A stretch of DNA of 49,553 nucleotides from Treponema sp. (GTDB lineage Bacteria; Spirochaetota; Spirochaetia; Treponematales; Breznakiellaceae): NCBI GenBank assembly GCA_031286205.1, contig JAITUR010000025.1, positions 1 to 49,553 on the forward strand. The letters are read 5' to 3'. The notes below the pieces were generated by a model. That model was not told the DNA's origin, searched no databases, and worked only from the letters and a program-made list of their open reading frames with translations. This document shows, piece by piece, positions 1 through 9,272 of the stretch. The position numbers were made by a program, and so were the translations under genes. Each line of letters opens with the position of its first letter. Positions within the stretch are counted from its first letter, which is position 1.

Positions 1-188
1 TTGTTTACGGCAGGCTCGTTGGCGGTTATGGTTTCTATTTCCACTTCCCTTACGATAAGGGCGGAAACCAGTTTAGAAAGGGCTATCATGGATGCTTCGC
101 TTCCTCTTGCGAATACAGCTTTAAAGATATTGTCCTTTCTGATGTCGATGATATCATCGTCATTTGTAAATTGGATTGTTGTTTTCAT
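1..188 (-). CDS. PD-(D/E)XK nuclease family transposase (Rpn/PDDEXK_2 type), N-terminal fragment
   Basis: An open frame runs from an ATG at 188 to the window edge (62 codons seen; the C-terminus lies outside). It has a GGAG site upstream. The peptide begins MKTTIQFTNDDDIIDIRKDN and continues with a FKAVFARGSEAS segment and then LSKLVSALIVREV and ITANEP. This pattern (FKAvF near the start, a 'LSALIGREV'-like helix, then 'NEP') is what I know from the PDDEXK_2 transposase/Rpn recombination-promoting nuclease proteins that are multicopy in treponemes. The catalytic residues would lie downstream and cannot be checked. The frame on the opposite strand over the same bases looks like a shadow. Whether the gene is intact is unknown. 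Confidence 0.65.
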   Translation of the reverse strand, partial: MKTTIQFTNDDDIIDIRKDNIFKAVFARGSEASMIALSKLVSALIVREVEIETITANEPAVN

Positions 189-409
189 ACAAAACTCCAT
201 ATATAGATTTGCAGTCCGCATACGCAGACTACCCCCGGACAACACAATCAAAGATTGCATTATCTGGTCTATATATATGGCGCGAAAGTGCCGTTTTGCT
301 TGACTGACGGGGAAGAATTTTGACGAATTTGTGTAAAAAGCCGGATTTTAACGCGGAAATTACAGAAGGGAACGCGGATCACTTACTTTCAGATTTTTGA
401 AAGAAAAGC

Positions 410-670
410 TCAATCGTCTTCCAGCCCAAGCTCATCGTTGGCACTAGACCCGCCGGGGACTGCATCGATGTTTCCGGTGTTGGGGTTATCAGAAGATTTC
501 TTTCGCTTAAAGCTGATTTTTTTGGCTATCGAACGAATTTTTGGGGTACGGTAGTATCGGGCTACATAAAAGACAATATTAAGGTAGAGAACTATGCCGA
601 CAGTAACGGCTATTACCTGCCAGGATGTGATAACATGCTTAATTAATTCAAACATAGTTTCTGGATACAT
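410..670 (-). CDS. small single-pass membrane protein, unknown function
   Basis: I do not recognise this gene. From the ATG at 670 it encodes about 86 residues: a short amphipathic start, one hydrophobic segment (roughly VIAVTVGIVLYLNIVFYVA) and a basic then acidic, Asn/Ser-rich tail ending in GLEDD. An in-frame TTG at 697 would add nine residues. I prefer the ATG because neither start has a Shine-Dalgarno site and a GATAAT sits seven bases before the ATG. It is divergent from tyrS with only a few dozen bases between. The likely topology is a short N-terminus, one membrane pass and a cytoplasmic tail. Confidence 0.5.
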   Translation of the reverse strand: MYPETMFELIKHVITSWQVIAVTVGIVLYLNIVFYVARYYRTPKIRSIAKKISFKRKKSSDNPNTGNIDAVPGGSSANDELGLEDD

Positions 671-720
671 TTCTATTATTATCGGCTTTTTTTTCAAAAA
701 TAAATATGGTACTATGCACT

Positions 721-1968
721 ATGAACTTAATATTAGAAACATTAAAAACAAGAGGCTTTTTTAAGCAATGTACGGATGCCGATGCCCTGTCTAAATTAAT
801 GGACAACGAGCCGGTTACTTTTTATGTGGGCTGCGATCCTACAGGGTCCAGCTTGCACATTGGGCACATGGTTCCGTTTTTTGCTTATCGCCACCTCCGG
901 GACGCAGGACACAGAGGTTTAGCCCTGATTGGCGGCGGCACTGCCCGTATTGGAGACCCGTCCGGCAAAAGCGAAATGCGTAAAGTATTAAGTTACGAGC
1001 AGTTGGACAAAAACTCTGAATCTATCTCTGCTCAACTGGATCGATTTGTCGGTTTTGACGGTAAAAATGCGCTTTCGGTTAACAATAAAGACTGGCTTGC
1101 CAATTTAAACTATATCGATTTTTTGCGCGAAATTGGCAGCCATTTTTCTGTAAACCGTATGCTCAGTTTCGAAGCATATAAAATGAGGCTGGAAACAGGC
1201 CTGTCTTTTGTCGAATTTAATTATCAACTTTTGCAAAGTTATGACTTTTTAGAATTATACCGCCGCCACGGATGCCGTTTGCAAATTGGCGGGGACGATC
1301 AATGGGGCAATATTGTTGCGGGCGTAGAGCTTGTCCGCCGTGTAGAAGGCGCCGAAGTATTCGGACTTACCTTTCCGCTTGTTACAACTGCAGACGGTAA
1401 AAAAATGGGCAAGACCGAAAAAGGGGCTCTTTTTTTAGATCCGGAAATTACCACGCCTTATGAGTTTTTCCAGTACTGGCGTAATGTACAGGATGCCGAT
1501 ACACTTCGCTTCTTGTTAATGTTTACCTTTCTGCCTGTAGAAGAATGTCAGGCTCTTTGCGCGCAGGATAAAAACCCCAACGAAGCTAAGGAGCACCTTG
1601 CCTGGGAGATAACCGCGCTTATTCACGGTAAACAGGAAGCGGACAAGGCTTTAGCCGGAGCCAAAGCAGCTTTTGGCGGGGGCGTTGGCGGCGATAAGTC
1701 TGCAATGCCGAATACAAAGCTTCCTCGTTCAAGATTCGATGCCGGTTACAACATAGTTGATCTTTTCTTTGATGCAGGACTGGGCGCTACAAAGAGCGAA
1801 GCCCGCCGGCTGGTTGATCAAGGTGGAGCGTTTGTGTCCGGAACAGATGGCGAACTGGAGATAATTAAAGATAATAAAGCCATAATTGGTACAAAATATC
1901 TAAACGCAGACGGAGAATTAATCCTTAGGGCGGGAAAAAAACGCTATATGCTTGTAATTTCAAACTAA
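721..1968 (+). CDS. tyrS: tyrosyl-tRNA synthetase
   Basis: Class I aminoacyl-tRNA synthetase that charges tRNA-Tyr in the cytoplasm. The catalytic domain shows the HIGH motif as LHIGH near residue 48, the GGDDQWGN tyrosine-binding segment, and the KMSKS loop as KMGKT. The C-terminal part (FFDAGLGATKSEARRLVDQGGAFV) is the S4-like RNA-binding domain. Length (415 aa) is normal for the bacterial family. An upstream in-frame ATG at 706 exists, but 721 gives the usual N-terminus (NLILETLKTRGF) and is preferred. I see no Shine-Dalgarno site. The gene stands alone, divergent from the small membrane protein upstream. Confidence 0.96.
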   Translation: MNLILETLKTRGFFKQCTDADALSKLMDNEPVTFYVGCDPTGSSLHIGHMVPFFAYRHLRDAGHRGLALIGGGTARIGDPSGKSEMRKVLSYEQLDKNSESISAQLDRFVGFDGKNALSVNNKDWLANLNYIDFLREIGSHFSVNRMLSFEAYKMRLETGLSFVEFNYQLLQSYDFLELYRRHGCRLQIGGDDQWGNIVAGVELVRRVEGAEVFGLTFPLVTTADGKKMGKTEKGALFLDPEITTPYEFFQYWRNVQDADTLRFLLMFTFLPVEECQALCAQDKNPNEAKEHLAWEITALIHGKQEADKALAGAKAAFGGGVGGDKSAMPNTKLPRSRFDAGYNIVDLFFDAGLGATKSEARRLVDQGGAFVSGTDGELEIIKDNKAIIGTKYLNADGELILRAGKKRYMLVISN

Positions 1969-2016
1969 GAATCGACACCTAAAAGCAAAAAAAGTTGCAA
2001 AAACGCTGTTTTTATT

Positions 2017-2045
2017 TTGACATTTTTTCGTAAATTGAATAAAAT
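2017..2045 (+). promoter_or_regulatory. sigma70-type promoter of the acyl-CoA ligase gene
   Basis: TTGACA at 2017-2022, a 17-bp spacer and TAAAAT at 2040-2045. The predicted start of transcription is about 2052, followed by a GCGAGG ribosome site and ATG at 2074. The position of this promoter rules out the longer frame that begins with the TTG of the -35 box itself. Confidence 0.8.
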
Positions 2046-2073
2046 AAGATATCTTATTTTTAGCGAGGCAATT

Positions 2074-3822
2074 ATGCTTAAACCCAGCGATTATATTACA
2101 GATAGGCCAGACCTTCCATTCGCAAACTATGTCCAAATGATCGACATGACATCCAGGAATTATGCCGACAAAGACGCTATTTTATACCGTTCCGGCAAAC
2201 AAAGAGAATTCACTCGCTGGACTTATTCAAGATGGGGCGAAGAATGCCGCCGGATTGCGCGCGGATTACTTGCCGCAGGACTGAAAAGGGGAGATAGAGT
2301 GGTTCTTTGGGCGGAAAACCGTCCCGAGTGGATGGCTGCCTGGATGGGAACAGCTATAGCAGGTCTTATTATAGTACCTGTAGATTTTCTTGCAACAGAA
2401 CAGGAATGTCTTAATATAATAAAAATTACCAGAGCCAAAGCTTTTTTCTATTCAGGCAGAAAAAAAGAATTTGCCGCATCAATTTCGTCCGGCGAAATAT
2501 CCATGAAGCTGACAGTCTGTATAAGTCCGGAAAACGAAGACGCTCCAGCCGGCAGCGAAACCGATTATATCCGTTTTGGGAAAAACGCAGACAGTCAAAC
2601 CCTGCCTTCTATCGAAAGTATTTCGCCTAACGATCCTGTTTCCATTGTATTTACATCGGGTACAACAGGTTTTGCCAAAGGTGTAACTCTTTCTCATAAA
2701 AATATAATCTCCAACACAAGCGCGGCAATTCGTATTCTTGATCCAAAAGAAGACGATGTATTTATGGATGTTCTGCCGCTGCATCATACATATCCTACCA
2801 CCTGTTCGTTTATGGCTCCTCTTTCTATCGGTATTCCGACGGTTATTGCAGAAAAAATTGTCGGTAAAGTTGTTATAGATGATATAAAAGATGGAGGTGT
2901 TACATACCTTATTGCCGTTCCGCTTTTATACGATAAAGTTATGGCGGCTATTGATGCAGGATATAAAAAACTTTCTCCTATTCTCCGTATACCTTTAGAT
3001 ATTTTAAGAAAAAAAGCGCTTAAAGAAGCCAGGAAGGGAAACCCCGAGTATGGCCGTAAAGCGCTTAAAATTATACGAAAAAAAGCAAATCTTCAATCGC
3101 TTAAAATAATGGTTGCCGGCGGCGGTGCGTTAAATACCAATACATCGGACTTTTTTGATTCGCTTGGTTTTAATATTGTTCAAGGTTATGGAATGAGCGA
3201 AAACTCTCCTCTTATTACGGTAAATACACCGCGCCACAAAAAGAATGAATCTGTCGGGCTTCCTGTAAGTTATACCGAAGTAAAAATTATAGATCCAACT
3301 CCAGAAGGAATTGGCGAGATTACCTGTAAATCGCCGTCTGTAATGCTCGGTTATTTCGAAAACGAAGAAGCAACAAAAGAAGTAATTACGGAAGACGGAT
3401 GGCTTTTAACGGGCGATCTTGGTTATATAGACGAAGACGGATTTGTTTATATTAAAGGGCGCAAGAAAAATCTTATTGTAGGCGCGGGCGGAAAAAATAT
3501 TTATCCCGAAGAAGTAGAAGCGCATTTTGCCGGCAGCCGTACTATTTTAGAAGTTCTGGTAGTTGGAAGAAAAGATACCGCAGGCGAGATAATCTTTGCC
3601 GTAATTGTTCCCAATTATGAATTATTAAAAGAAGATTACCCCGGCAAGGAAGATGACGAAGCTTTTGTTAAAAACCTTGTAAAAAAAGAGGTAGAAAACG
3701 CCAACCGTTCATTGCCTGTTTATAAAAAGATAAGCGACTTTATTGTACGCAAAGAACCGTTCGAAAAGAACGCTCAGCAGAAAATTAGGCGGTTCCTGTA
3801 TAAAGAGTACGAAAACCCGTAA
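2074..3822 (+). CDS. AMP-forming long-chain acyl-CoA ligase (FadD/FACL-like)
   Basis: ANL-superfamily adenylating enzyme, 582 aa, which should activate a carboxylic acid with ATP and transfer it to CoA. Seen in order: the P-loop-like motif FTSGTTGFAKG, the YGMSENSP motif, the TGDLGYIDEDGFVYIKGR hinge region, the KNIYPEEVE segment, and a C-terminal NAQQKIRR carrying the usual catalytic lysine. The P-loop has Ala where Pro is usual. Long-chain fatty acids are the likeliest substrate because spirochaetes of this group scavenge lipids and carry such genes, but the sequence alone does not fix the acid. Start at 2074 is set by the promoter and the GCGAGG site. It has no operon partner. Confidence 0.88.
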   Translation: MLKPSDYITDRPDLPFANYVQMIDMTSRNYADKDAILYRSGKQREFTRWTYSRWGEECRRIARGLLAAGLKRGDRVVLWAENRPEWMAAWMGTAIAGLIIVPVDFLATEQECLNIIKITRAKAFFYSGRKKEFAASISSGEISMKLTVCISPENEDAPAGSETDYIRFGKNADSQTLPSIESISPNDPVSIVFTSGTTGFAKGVTLSHKNIISNTSAAIRILDPKEDDVFMDVLPLHHTYPTTCSFMAPLSIGIPTVIAEKIVGKVVIDDIKDGGVTYLIAVPLLYDKVMAAIDAGYKKLSPILRIPLDILRKKALKEARKGNPEYGRKALKIIRKKANLQSLKIMVAGGGALNTNTSDFFDSLGFNIVQGYGMSENSPLITVNTPRHKKNESVGLPVSYTEVKIIDPTPEGIGEITCKSPSVMLGYFENEEATKEVITEDGWLLTGDLGYIDEDGFVYIKGRKKNLIVGAGGKNIYPEEVEAHFAGSRTILEVLVVGRKDTAGEIIFAVIVPNYELLKEDYPGKEDDEAFVKNLVKKEVENANRSLPVYKKISDFIVRKEPFEKNAQQKIRRFLYKEYENP

Positions 3823-3885
3823 TTCAGTGTTTTGCAATATTGTTATTATTCTCGAAATCGAGTATTATGGACTTTGGAGGATATG

Positions 3886-4443
3886 ATGAGCAAAACAGAC
3901 ACAAAGGATCCTTTGTTTAATAAAATGCTAAAAACCAGGACAATATTATTGTCCGGACAAATAAATAAAAAATTGGCAGAAAGATCCATAAGACAATTAT
4001 TGCTTATGGAAGATATGGGCGAAGAACCCATCCGCATTTTTATTGATTCTCCCGGCGGCGATGCCGATGCAGGTTATGCCATTTTTGACATGATCCGCTA
4101 TGTAAAATCGCCGGTCTGGACTATCGGCATGGGGCTGGTAGCAAGCGCGGCTGCAATTATTCAGCTTGCTTCTCCAAAGGATAGGCGTGTAGGATTGCCC
4201 AACAGTCATTACCTTATTCATCAGCCATTGTCCGGCATAAGAGGCGTTGCCACAGATATAGAGATTCATGCAAAAGAACTGGAAAAGCTCCGCGAAAAAA
4301 TCAACAAGTTAATTGCGGACGAAACAGGGAATCCTTACGAACAGGTAGAAAAAGATACCGACCGCGACTACTGGATGGATGCGTCCGAAGCTGTAAAATA
4401 TGGGCTAATCAGCAAAGTTATAATAAATAGAGATGAAATTTAA
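3886..4443 (+). CDS. clpP: ClpP-family serine protease subunit
   Basis: Proteolytic core subunit that works with Clp ATPases in the cytoplasm. It is 185 aa. The catalytic triad is recognisable: Ser in GLVASAAA (the family usually has QAASMGA), His in LIHQPLSG, and Asp in the DRDYWMDASEAVKYGL block. The divergent Ser loop suggests a secondary paralogue rather than the main ClpP; the typical Met after the catalytic Ser is absent. GGAGG at 3876-3880 is five bases from the ATG at 3886 and two from the ATG at 3883, so 3886 is preferred. The gene converges with alr, and their stop codons overlap. Confidence 0.9.
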   Translation: MSKTDTKDPLFNKMLKTRTILLSGQINKKLAERSIRQLLLMEDMGEEPIRIFIDSPGGDADAGYAIFDMIRYVKSPVWTIGMGLVASAAAIIQLASPKDRRVGLPNSHYLIHQPLSGIRGVATDIEIHAKELEKLREKINKLIADETGNPYEQVEKDTDRDYWMDASEAVKYGLISKVIINRDEI

Positions 4444-5552
4444 TTTCCAATATAAATTCTTTCTACTCTTTTATTGATATTGCAGGTTATCTCGTAGGGG
4501 ATTGTTCCAATTACTTGTGCCAAGGTTGCGGCATCCTGGGCTAAACCTCCAAAAATAACAGCTTCGTCCCATTGAGAAACCGTCTTGTCCTGTTCAATAT
4601 CCACACAGCATTGATCCATGCAAATTCTGCCTGCAAGAGAGTATGCTTTCCCATTAATCATGGCTGCCCACCTATTGCTTGCAAGGCGCGGAAGTCCGTC
4701 GCCATAACCTATGGAAAGAACAGCTATATCTGTGTCGTTAGGAGCAGTCCATATTCTGTCATAAGATACAGATACCCCTTTTTTAATAGGTTTTATTAAA
4801 GACACTGCGGCTCTTAGCTCCATTACAGGTTTAATTTGAGAATAATACTCAGGTTTATCTTCTTCTGCAATTGCATAACCGTACAGCAGAATCCCCGGGC
4901 GTACCATGTCAAACCATGAATCGGGGTGCAGTAAAACCGCGCCTGAATTGGCCGCATGAACAATACCCGGATCAATTCCCGCATCCCGGATAGCCTGGAC
5001 TGCATCCTTAAAGCGGGAAATTTGCAACTGCGTAAAAGTTTTATCGTCTTTTTTGAATGAATCGGAAGCTGCAAAATGAGTGGCAACACCGGCCAAGTTT
5101 AGAGCCGGGCAATTCCGAATATGCTTTGCAAGAGGCAGGGCTTCTTCGGGAGAACATCCAAGCCGCCCCATTCCCGTATCAATCTTAATATGGACAGAAA
5201 TTTTGGTGTTTTTGGCGGCAGCATATTTATTCAAAGCATCCACAAACCCAAAATCAGAGATAAAGGGGGTAAGGTTTGAATCAAAAATTTCCGGAATCTC
5301 GTTGGGATTAGGTTGAGAAAACAGCAAAATTGGGCAGGAAATACCGTTTTTTCTAAGCTCTGTCCCTTCGGCGGCTGCCGCAACACCAAGACAAGATACC
5401 CCCGCATTAAGGGCTGCTTTGGCAATTTCTACTGCCCCATGTCCGTAGGCATCGGTTTTTACCGGTACACAAATAGGTTTACCTGTCAGCTTTTTAACAA
5501 AGGCGACATTTTGCAAAAAATTGTCAAGATGAATTATAGCTCTTGCCCGCAT
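4440..5552 (-). CDS. alr: alanine racemase
   Basis: PLP-dependent fold-type III enzyme that interconverts L- and D-alanine for peptidoglycan; cytoplasmic. The PLP lysine is in VPVKTDAYGHG near the N-terminus. The C-terminal beta domain carries GVSVSYDRIW (the family's catalytic Tyr), LSIGYGDGLPR and AGRICMDQCCVDI. Length (370 aa) is normal. It is divergent from the lipoprotein operon at 5619 and overlaps the convergent clpP by four bases at their stops. The region upstream of the ATG is almost pure A/T, with no Shine-Dalgarno site visible. Confidence 0.95.
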   Translation of the reverse strand: MRARAIIHLDNFLQNVAFVKKLTGKPICVPVKTDAYGHGAVEIAKAALNAGVSCLGVAAAAEGTELRKNGISCPILLFSQPNPNEIPEIFDSNLTPFISDFGFVDALNKYAAAKNTKISVHIKIDTGMGRLGCSPEEALPLAKHIRNCPALNLAGVATHFAASDSFKKDDKTFTQLQISRFKDAVQAIRDAGIDPGIVHAANSGAVLLHPDSWFDMVRPGILLYGYAIAEEDKPEYYSQIKPVMELRAAVSLIKPIKKGVSVSYDRIWTAPNDTDIAVLSIGYGDGLPRLASNRWAAMINGKAYSLAGRICMDQCCVDIEQDKTVSQWDEAVIFGGLAQDAATLAQVIGTIPYEITCNINKRVERIYIGN

Positions 5553-5585
5553 ATTAATATATTAACATAAATTTAAATAAAAAAG

Positions 5586-5614
5586 TTGTTTTTCTTTCTA
5601 TTTAATGCTATATT
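5586..5614 (+). promoter_or_regulatory. promoter of the lipoprotein-mnmE-mnmG operon
   Basis: TTGTTT at 5586-5591, 17-bp spacer, TATATT at 5609-5614. Predicted +1 near 5621, i.e. between the two candidate ATGs at 5619 and 5625, so the first gene may be read from an almost leaderless transcript starting at the second ATG. Confidence 0.55.
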
Positions 5615-5618
5615 AGTA

Positions 5619-7163
5619 ATGGTTATGTATTTTAAAAAAGTTGTATTGATATTAACCTCTCTGTTTATTTTGGCAGTTTTCTGCGGGTGTGATGCCGTAG
5701 ACTCTCTTTTTACATCCGGCGACACCTATAAAATAAATGCCTATATCGGCGAAGTTTCTTTAGATGAATGTTCTTTTATTGCTTTGGAAGATGAAATAAC
5801 CCCCTTTTTCGAAGAATTTGTTTCCAAAGATCCGGATATAACTTCCTTAATAATATCGATAGCCAAAGCCGGCGAAGATATTCCCGGCTGGAGAACTGTT
5901 TATAGTTTAAAAAAAGAAACCGAGCAATACAGCCGTGCAATACAGGTGGATAGCCTGGATATAGAGGTACCTTCTTTTATAATACCGGAAAATTTACCTG
6001 CGGGTTTTTATTCGATGGTTTTTAAAGTTATGGGCGGCAAAAATGTTTTACAGCGTACGGAAAAAGACTTTTACTACATGGGAAATATTCAATTTTCCTA
6101 CGAAGGCATTGATGTTCATCTGCCGGGAATTTCAGAAAACCAGCAATTAATTTCCAAAGGGCAGGTTGTACTACTGGAAGCAAAACTTGAATTCGATCCT
6201 GCTCTGGATCCCTATTTTATCTGGTATAACGGTAAAAATATTATAACGGAAGGTTCTTATTCCGAAGGAGCATCTCTTGTTCTTTGGAAAGCTCCGGAGC
6301 ATAGCAATTTTTACCAATTAAGCGCGGAAGTTCTTCCGGTAAAAGGTTTTGATACCCTTGCAGGTTATAGCAGAAATCTTTCTGTTCTTGTTTCATCTAA
6401 TGCGGTGGATGTAAATTTAATTTCGGAAAATGTTCCCGAGCTTGTTAACTGGTATGTCTTCGAAGGTAATTTAAACGATTCTAAAACTGCTTCTGTCGAA
6501 GCGGTAAGATCTATAACACCTTCCAATAACAATATTAATATTGATCCCAAATGGCTGCCCGCAAACGGCACTTATGGCCTTGCTGCAGGTTTTGGGAATG
6601 CTTTTACGCTGCCAAAAACAGTAGTCCCTACAGGAAGAGATTCCTGGCAGTTATTATTCCGTTTTATGTCTCTGGAAGAAGGATCAATTTTATCCGTTAA
6701 CTTTGGAGCTTCTGCAAATGTTGTAATGGATTTAAGTATAGTCGAAAAAAACATTGTCTTAACATTGTCTTCTCCTTTAAGGAATGTTTCCCGTGTTTAT
6801 AATCTGCCTTTAGATAAAGAGTCTTTTATAACAATGGGGGTTAGTTTTTCCGTTGCTCCGGGTCTTGTTACGGCAAAAGTAAATGTATTGGGCGAAACAG
6901 CAGAGGAAGGCGAATTGGCTTTGGCTCCTTTAAGATTGGAAGCAAATGCCGGATACGAGTTTCAGATTTTACTGGGACAAGTAAATGAAGAAGCTCCCTC
7001 AGCAGAGCAGGGGGAAGCGGACGACACACAGGAAGAACAAGAAGAAACAATCAGACAATTCGATCCATATTTTACCGCAATTTGGGATGAGTTTGCACTA
7101 TACAACAAACCTCCTATGGAACTTATTGTTCAGGAAATAAAATCTGCACAAATTTATGAATAA
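5619..7163 (+). CDS. large lipoprotein with a C-terminal LamG/concanavalin-like domain
   Basis: About 514 aa. The N-terminus has basic residues, a hydrophobic stretch (VVLILTSLFILAVF) and a Cys in FCGC, a relaxed spirochaete-type lipobox, so export and membrane anchoring are likely. The middle third is beta-rich without a domain I can name. Residues from roughly 280 (WYVFEGNLNDS) to 450 follow the layout of a LamG/concanavalin A-like sandwich (FEGNLNDS, then GLAAGFGNAFTLP, W(Q)LLFRF, and alternating strands). An acidic Glu/Gln-rich linker precedes the end. First gene of the run ending in mnmG, overlapping the next gene by 8 bp. Start could also be the ATG at 5625. Function unknown; a surface binding role is a guess. 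Confidence 0.7.
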   Translation: MVMYFKKVVLILTSLFILAVFCGCDAVDSLFTSGDTYKINAYIGEVSLDECSFIALEDEITPFFEEFVSKDPDITSLIISIAKAGEDIPGWRTVYSLKKETEQYSRAIQVDSLDIEVPSFIIPENLPAGFYSMVFKVMGGKNVLQRTEKDFYYMGNIQFSYEGIDVHLPGISENQQLISKGQVVLLEAKLEFDPALDPYFIWYNGKNIITEGSYSEGASLVLWKAPEHSNFYQLSAEVLPVKGFDTLAGYSRNLSVLVSSNAVDVNLISENVPELVNWYVFEGNLNDSKTASVEAVRSITPSNNNINIDPKWLPANGTYGLAAGFGNAFTLPKTVVPTGRDSWQLLFRFMSLEEGSILSVNFGASANVVMDLSIVEKNIVLTLSSPLRNVSRVYNLPLDKESFITMGVSFSVAPGLVTAKVNVLGETAEEGELALAPLRLEANAGYEFQILLGQVNEEAPSAEQGEADDTQEEQEETIRQFDPYFTAIWDEFALYNKPPMELIVQEIKSAQIYE

Positions 7164-7830
7164 AAAATATTTATTTACAATTATTCTTTTGCTTGCTTTA
7201 ATTTTTACTTCTTGCCTTGGTCAAAGGAAAAGCGCAATAGTCCCTATACCGGATACAGAGTTTTTTGATTTTACCCTGCTTGTTAAAATGGAAAATATAA
7301 CAGAATCCAAAGGCGGTTCCGGTACAAGAAATTTACCCTTATGGCTGCGTACCTATATTAACGGCGGTATCGAAGAAACAGAGAAAATAGAAACCTATAA
7401 CGGTAAATATTTATTTATAGGCATGAGCGAAGGCTTAAATTTTACAGCCATGAATAAATGGGCGGAAAATTTTTCGCCGGTACGGGATACCGCTATAATT
7501 GCTGCCGGAAGAATAGAAAAAAAACTTGTTGCATCCGCTTCTTTGTATCCCGATAATGAATATGGCGATTTTTTTGAAACAATAATTAAAAAAGCTTACA
7601 GTGCTGTGTATACGGGGGCTGTAAAAGAAGATGCTTTTTGGATTAAAATAAAAGTGGAAAACGAAACCCGGGAAATTTATGTGTTTTTTGTATTGATAAG
7701 CATAGATAAAAATGTGTTTCATAGTGTTGTTCAGGATATGATGGCAAAATCAATGCCGGAATCATCTTTTACAAGAAATCAACGCAGTGCTGTTAATCGT
7801 TTACAGCAAAACTTTTTCGAAGGATTTTAA
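7156..7830 (+). CDS. lipoprotein of unknown function
   Basis: 224 aa with a clear lipoprotein signal: MNKKYLFTIILLLALIFTSC, Cys after FTS. I do not recognise the mature domain; it is mixed alpha/beta with aromatic-rich strands. The ATG overlaps the stop of the preceding lipoprotein gene by 8 bp and mnmE follows two bases after its stop, so the products are likely made together. Being translationally coupled to another envelope protein suggests a shared envelope role, which is inference from position only. Confidence 0.7.
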   Translation: MNKKYLFTIILLLALIFTSCLGQRKSAIVPIPDTEFFDFTLLVKMENITESKGGSGTRNLPLWLRTYINGGIEETEKIETYNGKYLFIGMSEGLNFTAMNKWAENFSPVRDTAIIAAGRIEKKLVASASLYPDNEYGDFFETIIKKAYSAVYTGAVKEDAFWIKIKVENETREIYVFFVLISIDKNVFHSVVQDMMAKSMPESSFTRNQRSAVNRLQQNFFEGF

Positions 7831-7832
7831 TA

Positions 7833-9272
7833 ATGAAAAATAAAGAAAAGCATAATTATGGAGACGATTTTCCCATTACAGCTTTTGCAACTACGCCGGG
7901 AAACAGTGCCCTTACATTAATTCGTTGTTCGGGCAAAGAAAGTATAGAGCTTTTTGCTTCTATCTTTGATTCTCCTGCAAAAATAAAAGATGCTTTGGGC
8001 AATACTGTTGTTCACGGCTGGATTCCCGGCATCGACGAAGTTCTTGTTTCTGTTTTCCGTTCTCCAAAAAGCTATACCGGAGAAGATTGCCTTGATATAT
8101 GCTGTCATGGCGGTCCGGTTGCGGGTAAGGCTGTAATGGAAGCGGTAAAATCCGCAGGTTTTCGGGATGCGTTACCCGGCGAATTTACATTCCGTGCGTT
8201 TATGAATGGCAAGATGGATCTTACACGAAGCGAATCTGTCATGGAGCTGGTAAGCGCTAAAACAGAAACAGGACGGAAAAATGCAATATCCCGTCTTTCG
8301 GGTGCTTTGCAAACAGAAGTTAACGAAATAAAACAAATACTTGTTCAGGTTCTTGCCGGTGCAGAAATTTATTTGGATTACTCTGAAGATGAAGTAAGCG
8401 CGGAATCGGATGAATCCGCAAAAGAAGAGATTGCGGGAAAACTTCCAAACAAAGAACTTGCTAAGCAGGCACTGGATCGGCTGCAAAAACTTTATCCTTC
8501 ATGGCAGGTGGAAAGAATATATCAGGAAGGAGTTACGATTGTAATTGCAGGCCAGCCGAATGCCGGCAAGTCGAACTTGTTTAATTCATTTTTAAAGGAA
8601 GACAGATCCATTGTAGCAGATACGCCCGGTACAACCCGCGATTGGATAGAAGCGTGGATAAATATTAAAGGAATCCCCATTCGCCTGATTGATACTGCCG
8701 GAATTAGGGAAACCAAAGACCCTGTAGAATTAATTGGCGTAGAAAGAAGCCTGGAGCTTTTAAAAGAAGCGCAAATAGTTTTGTATTTGGTGGATTGTAC
8801 TATTGGAGTTACAGATAAAGACAGAAAATTTATACTGGAATATGCTACACAAGCCGAAGCTCATGGCCAAATTTATTTGCTTGTGTGGAATAAAATAGAT
8901 ATTGCTCCATTGCCGCAAAAACTTTCTACTTATGTAGATCTTATGTATAAGGTTAAAAATGCCGTAAGTATCAGCGCAAAAACCGGTGAAGGCATGGACG
9001 ATTTAAATTACGAAATTGTTTCCGCCGTTATGGAATCGCATAAAACAAGCGATGTATCCGCATCTCTTGGCACAGAAAGACAGAAAAAACTTATTGGCAC
9101 TGCGTGTACTGCATTGGAAGAAGCTTTAGGAATGGCAGAGAACAACGAACCTTTAGATCTTATTGCACCCTTGCTGCGCGAATCTGTAAACGCTCTAGGC
9201 GAAATTACCGGCGAAATTTCCACAGCGGATATACTGGAAGAAATGTTCAGCAAATTCTGTGTAGGAAAATAA
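7833..9272 (+). CDS. mnmE: tRNA modification GTPase MnmE
   Basis: With MnmG it makes the 5-carboxymethylaminomethyl group on U34 of certain tRNAs. Order: N-terminal folate-binding domain ([31 protein letters not shown]), helical domain, then an inserted Ras-like GTPase: G1 [12 protein letters not shown]2/G3 DTPGTTRDW and DTAGIRE, G4 NKID, G5 SAKTGEG. The C-terminus ends in FCVGK, with the family's Cys used in catalysis. 479 aa is somewhat longer than the usual 455. It is adjacent to its partner: stop and mnmG start share a base (TAATG). Confidence 0.97.
   Translation: MKNKEKHNYGDDFPITAFATTPGNSALTLIRCSGKESIELFASIFDSPAKIKDALGNTVVHGWIPGIDEVLVSVFRSPKSYTGEDCLDICCHGGPVAGKAVMEAVKSAGFRDALPGEFTFRAFMNGKMDLTRSESVMELVSAKTETGRKNAISRLSGALQTEVNEIKQILVQVLAGAEIYLDYSEDEVSAESDESAKEEIAGKLPNKELAKQALDRLQKLYPSWQVERIYQEGVTIVIAGQPNAGKSNLFNSFLKEDRSIVADTPGTTRDWIEAWINIKGIPIRLIDTAGIRETKDPVELIGVERSLELLKEAQIVLYLVDCTIGVTDKDRKFILEYATQAEAHGQIYLLVWNKIDIAPLPQKLSTYVDLMYKVKNAVSISAKTGEGMDDLNYEIVSAVMESHKTSDVSASLGTERQKKLIGTACTALEEALGMAENNEPLDLIAPLLRESVNALGEITGEISTADILEEMFSKFCVGK

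Noticed and set aside
1-303. Plus-strand 100-codon frame at the left edge
   Set aside because: The minus strand encodes the recognisable transposase N-terminus; the plus frame is its shadow.
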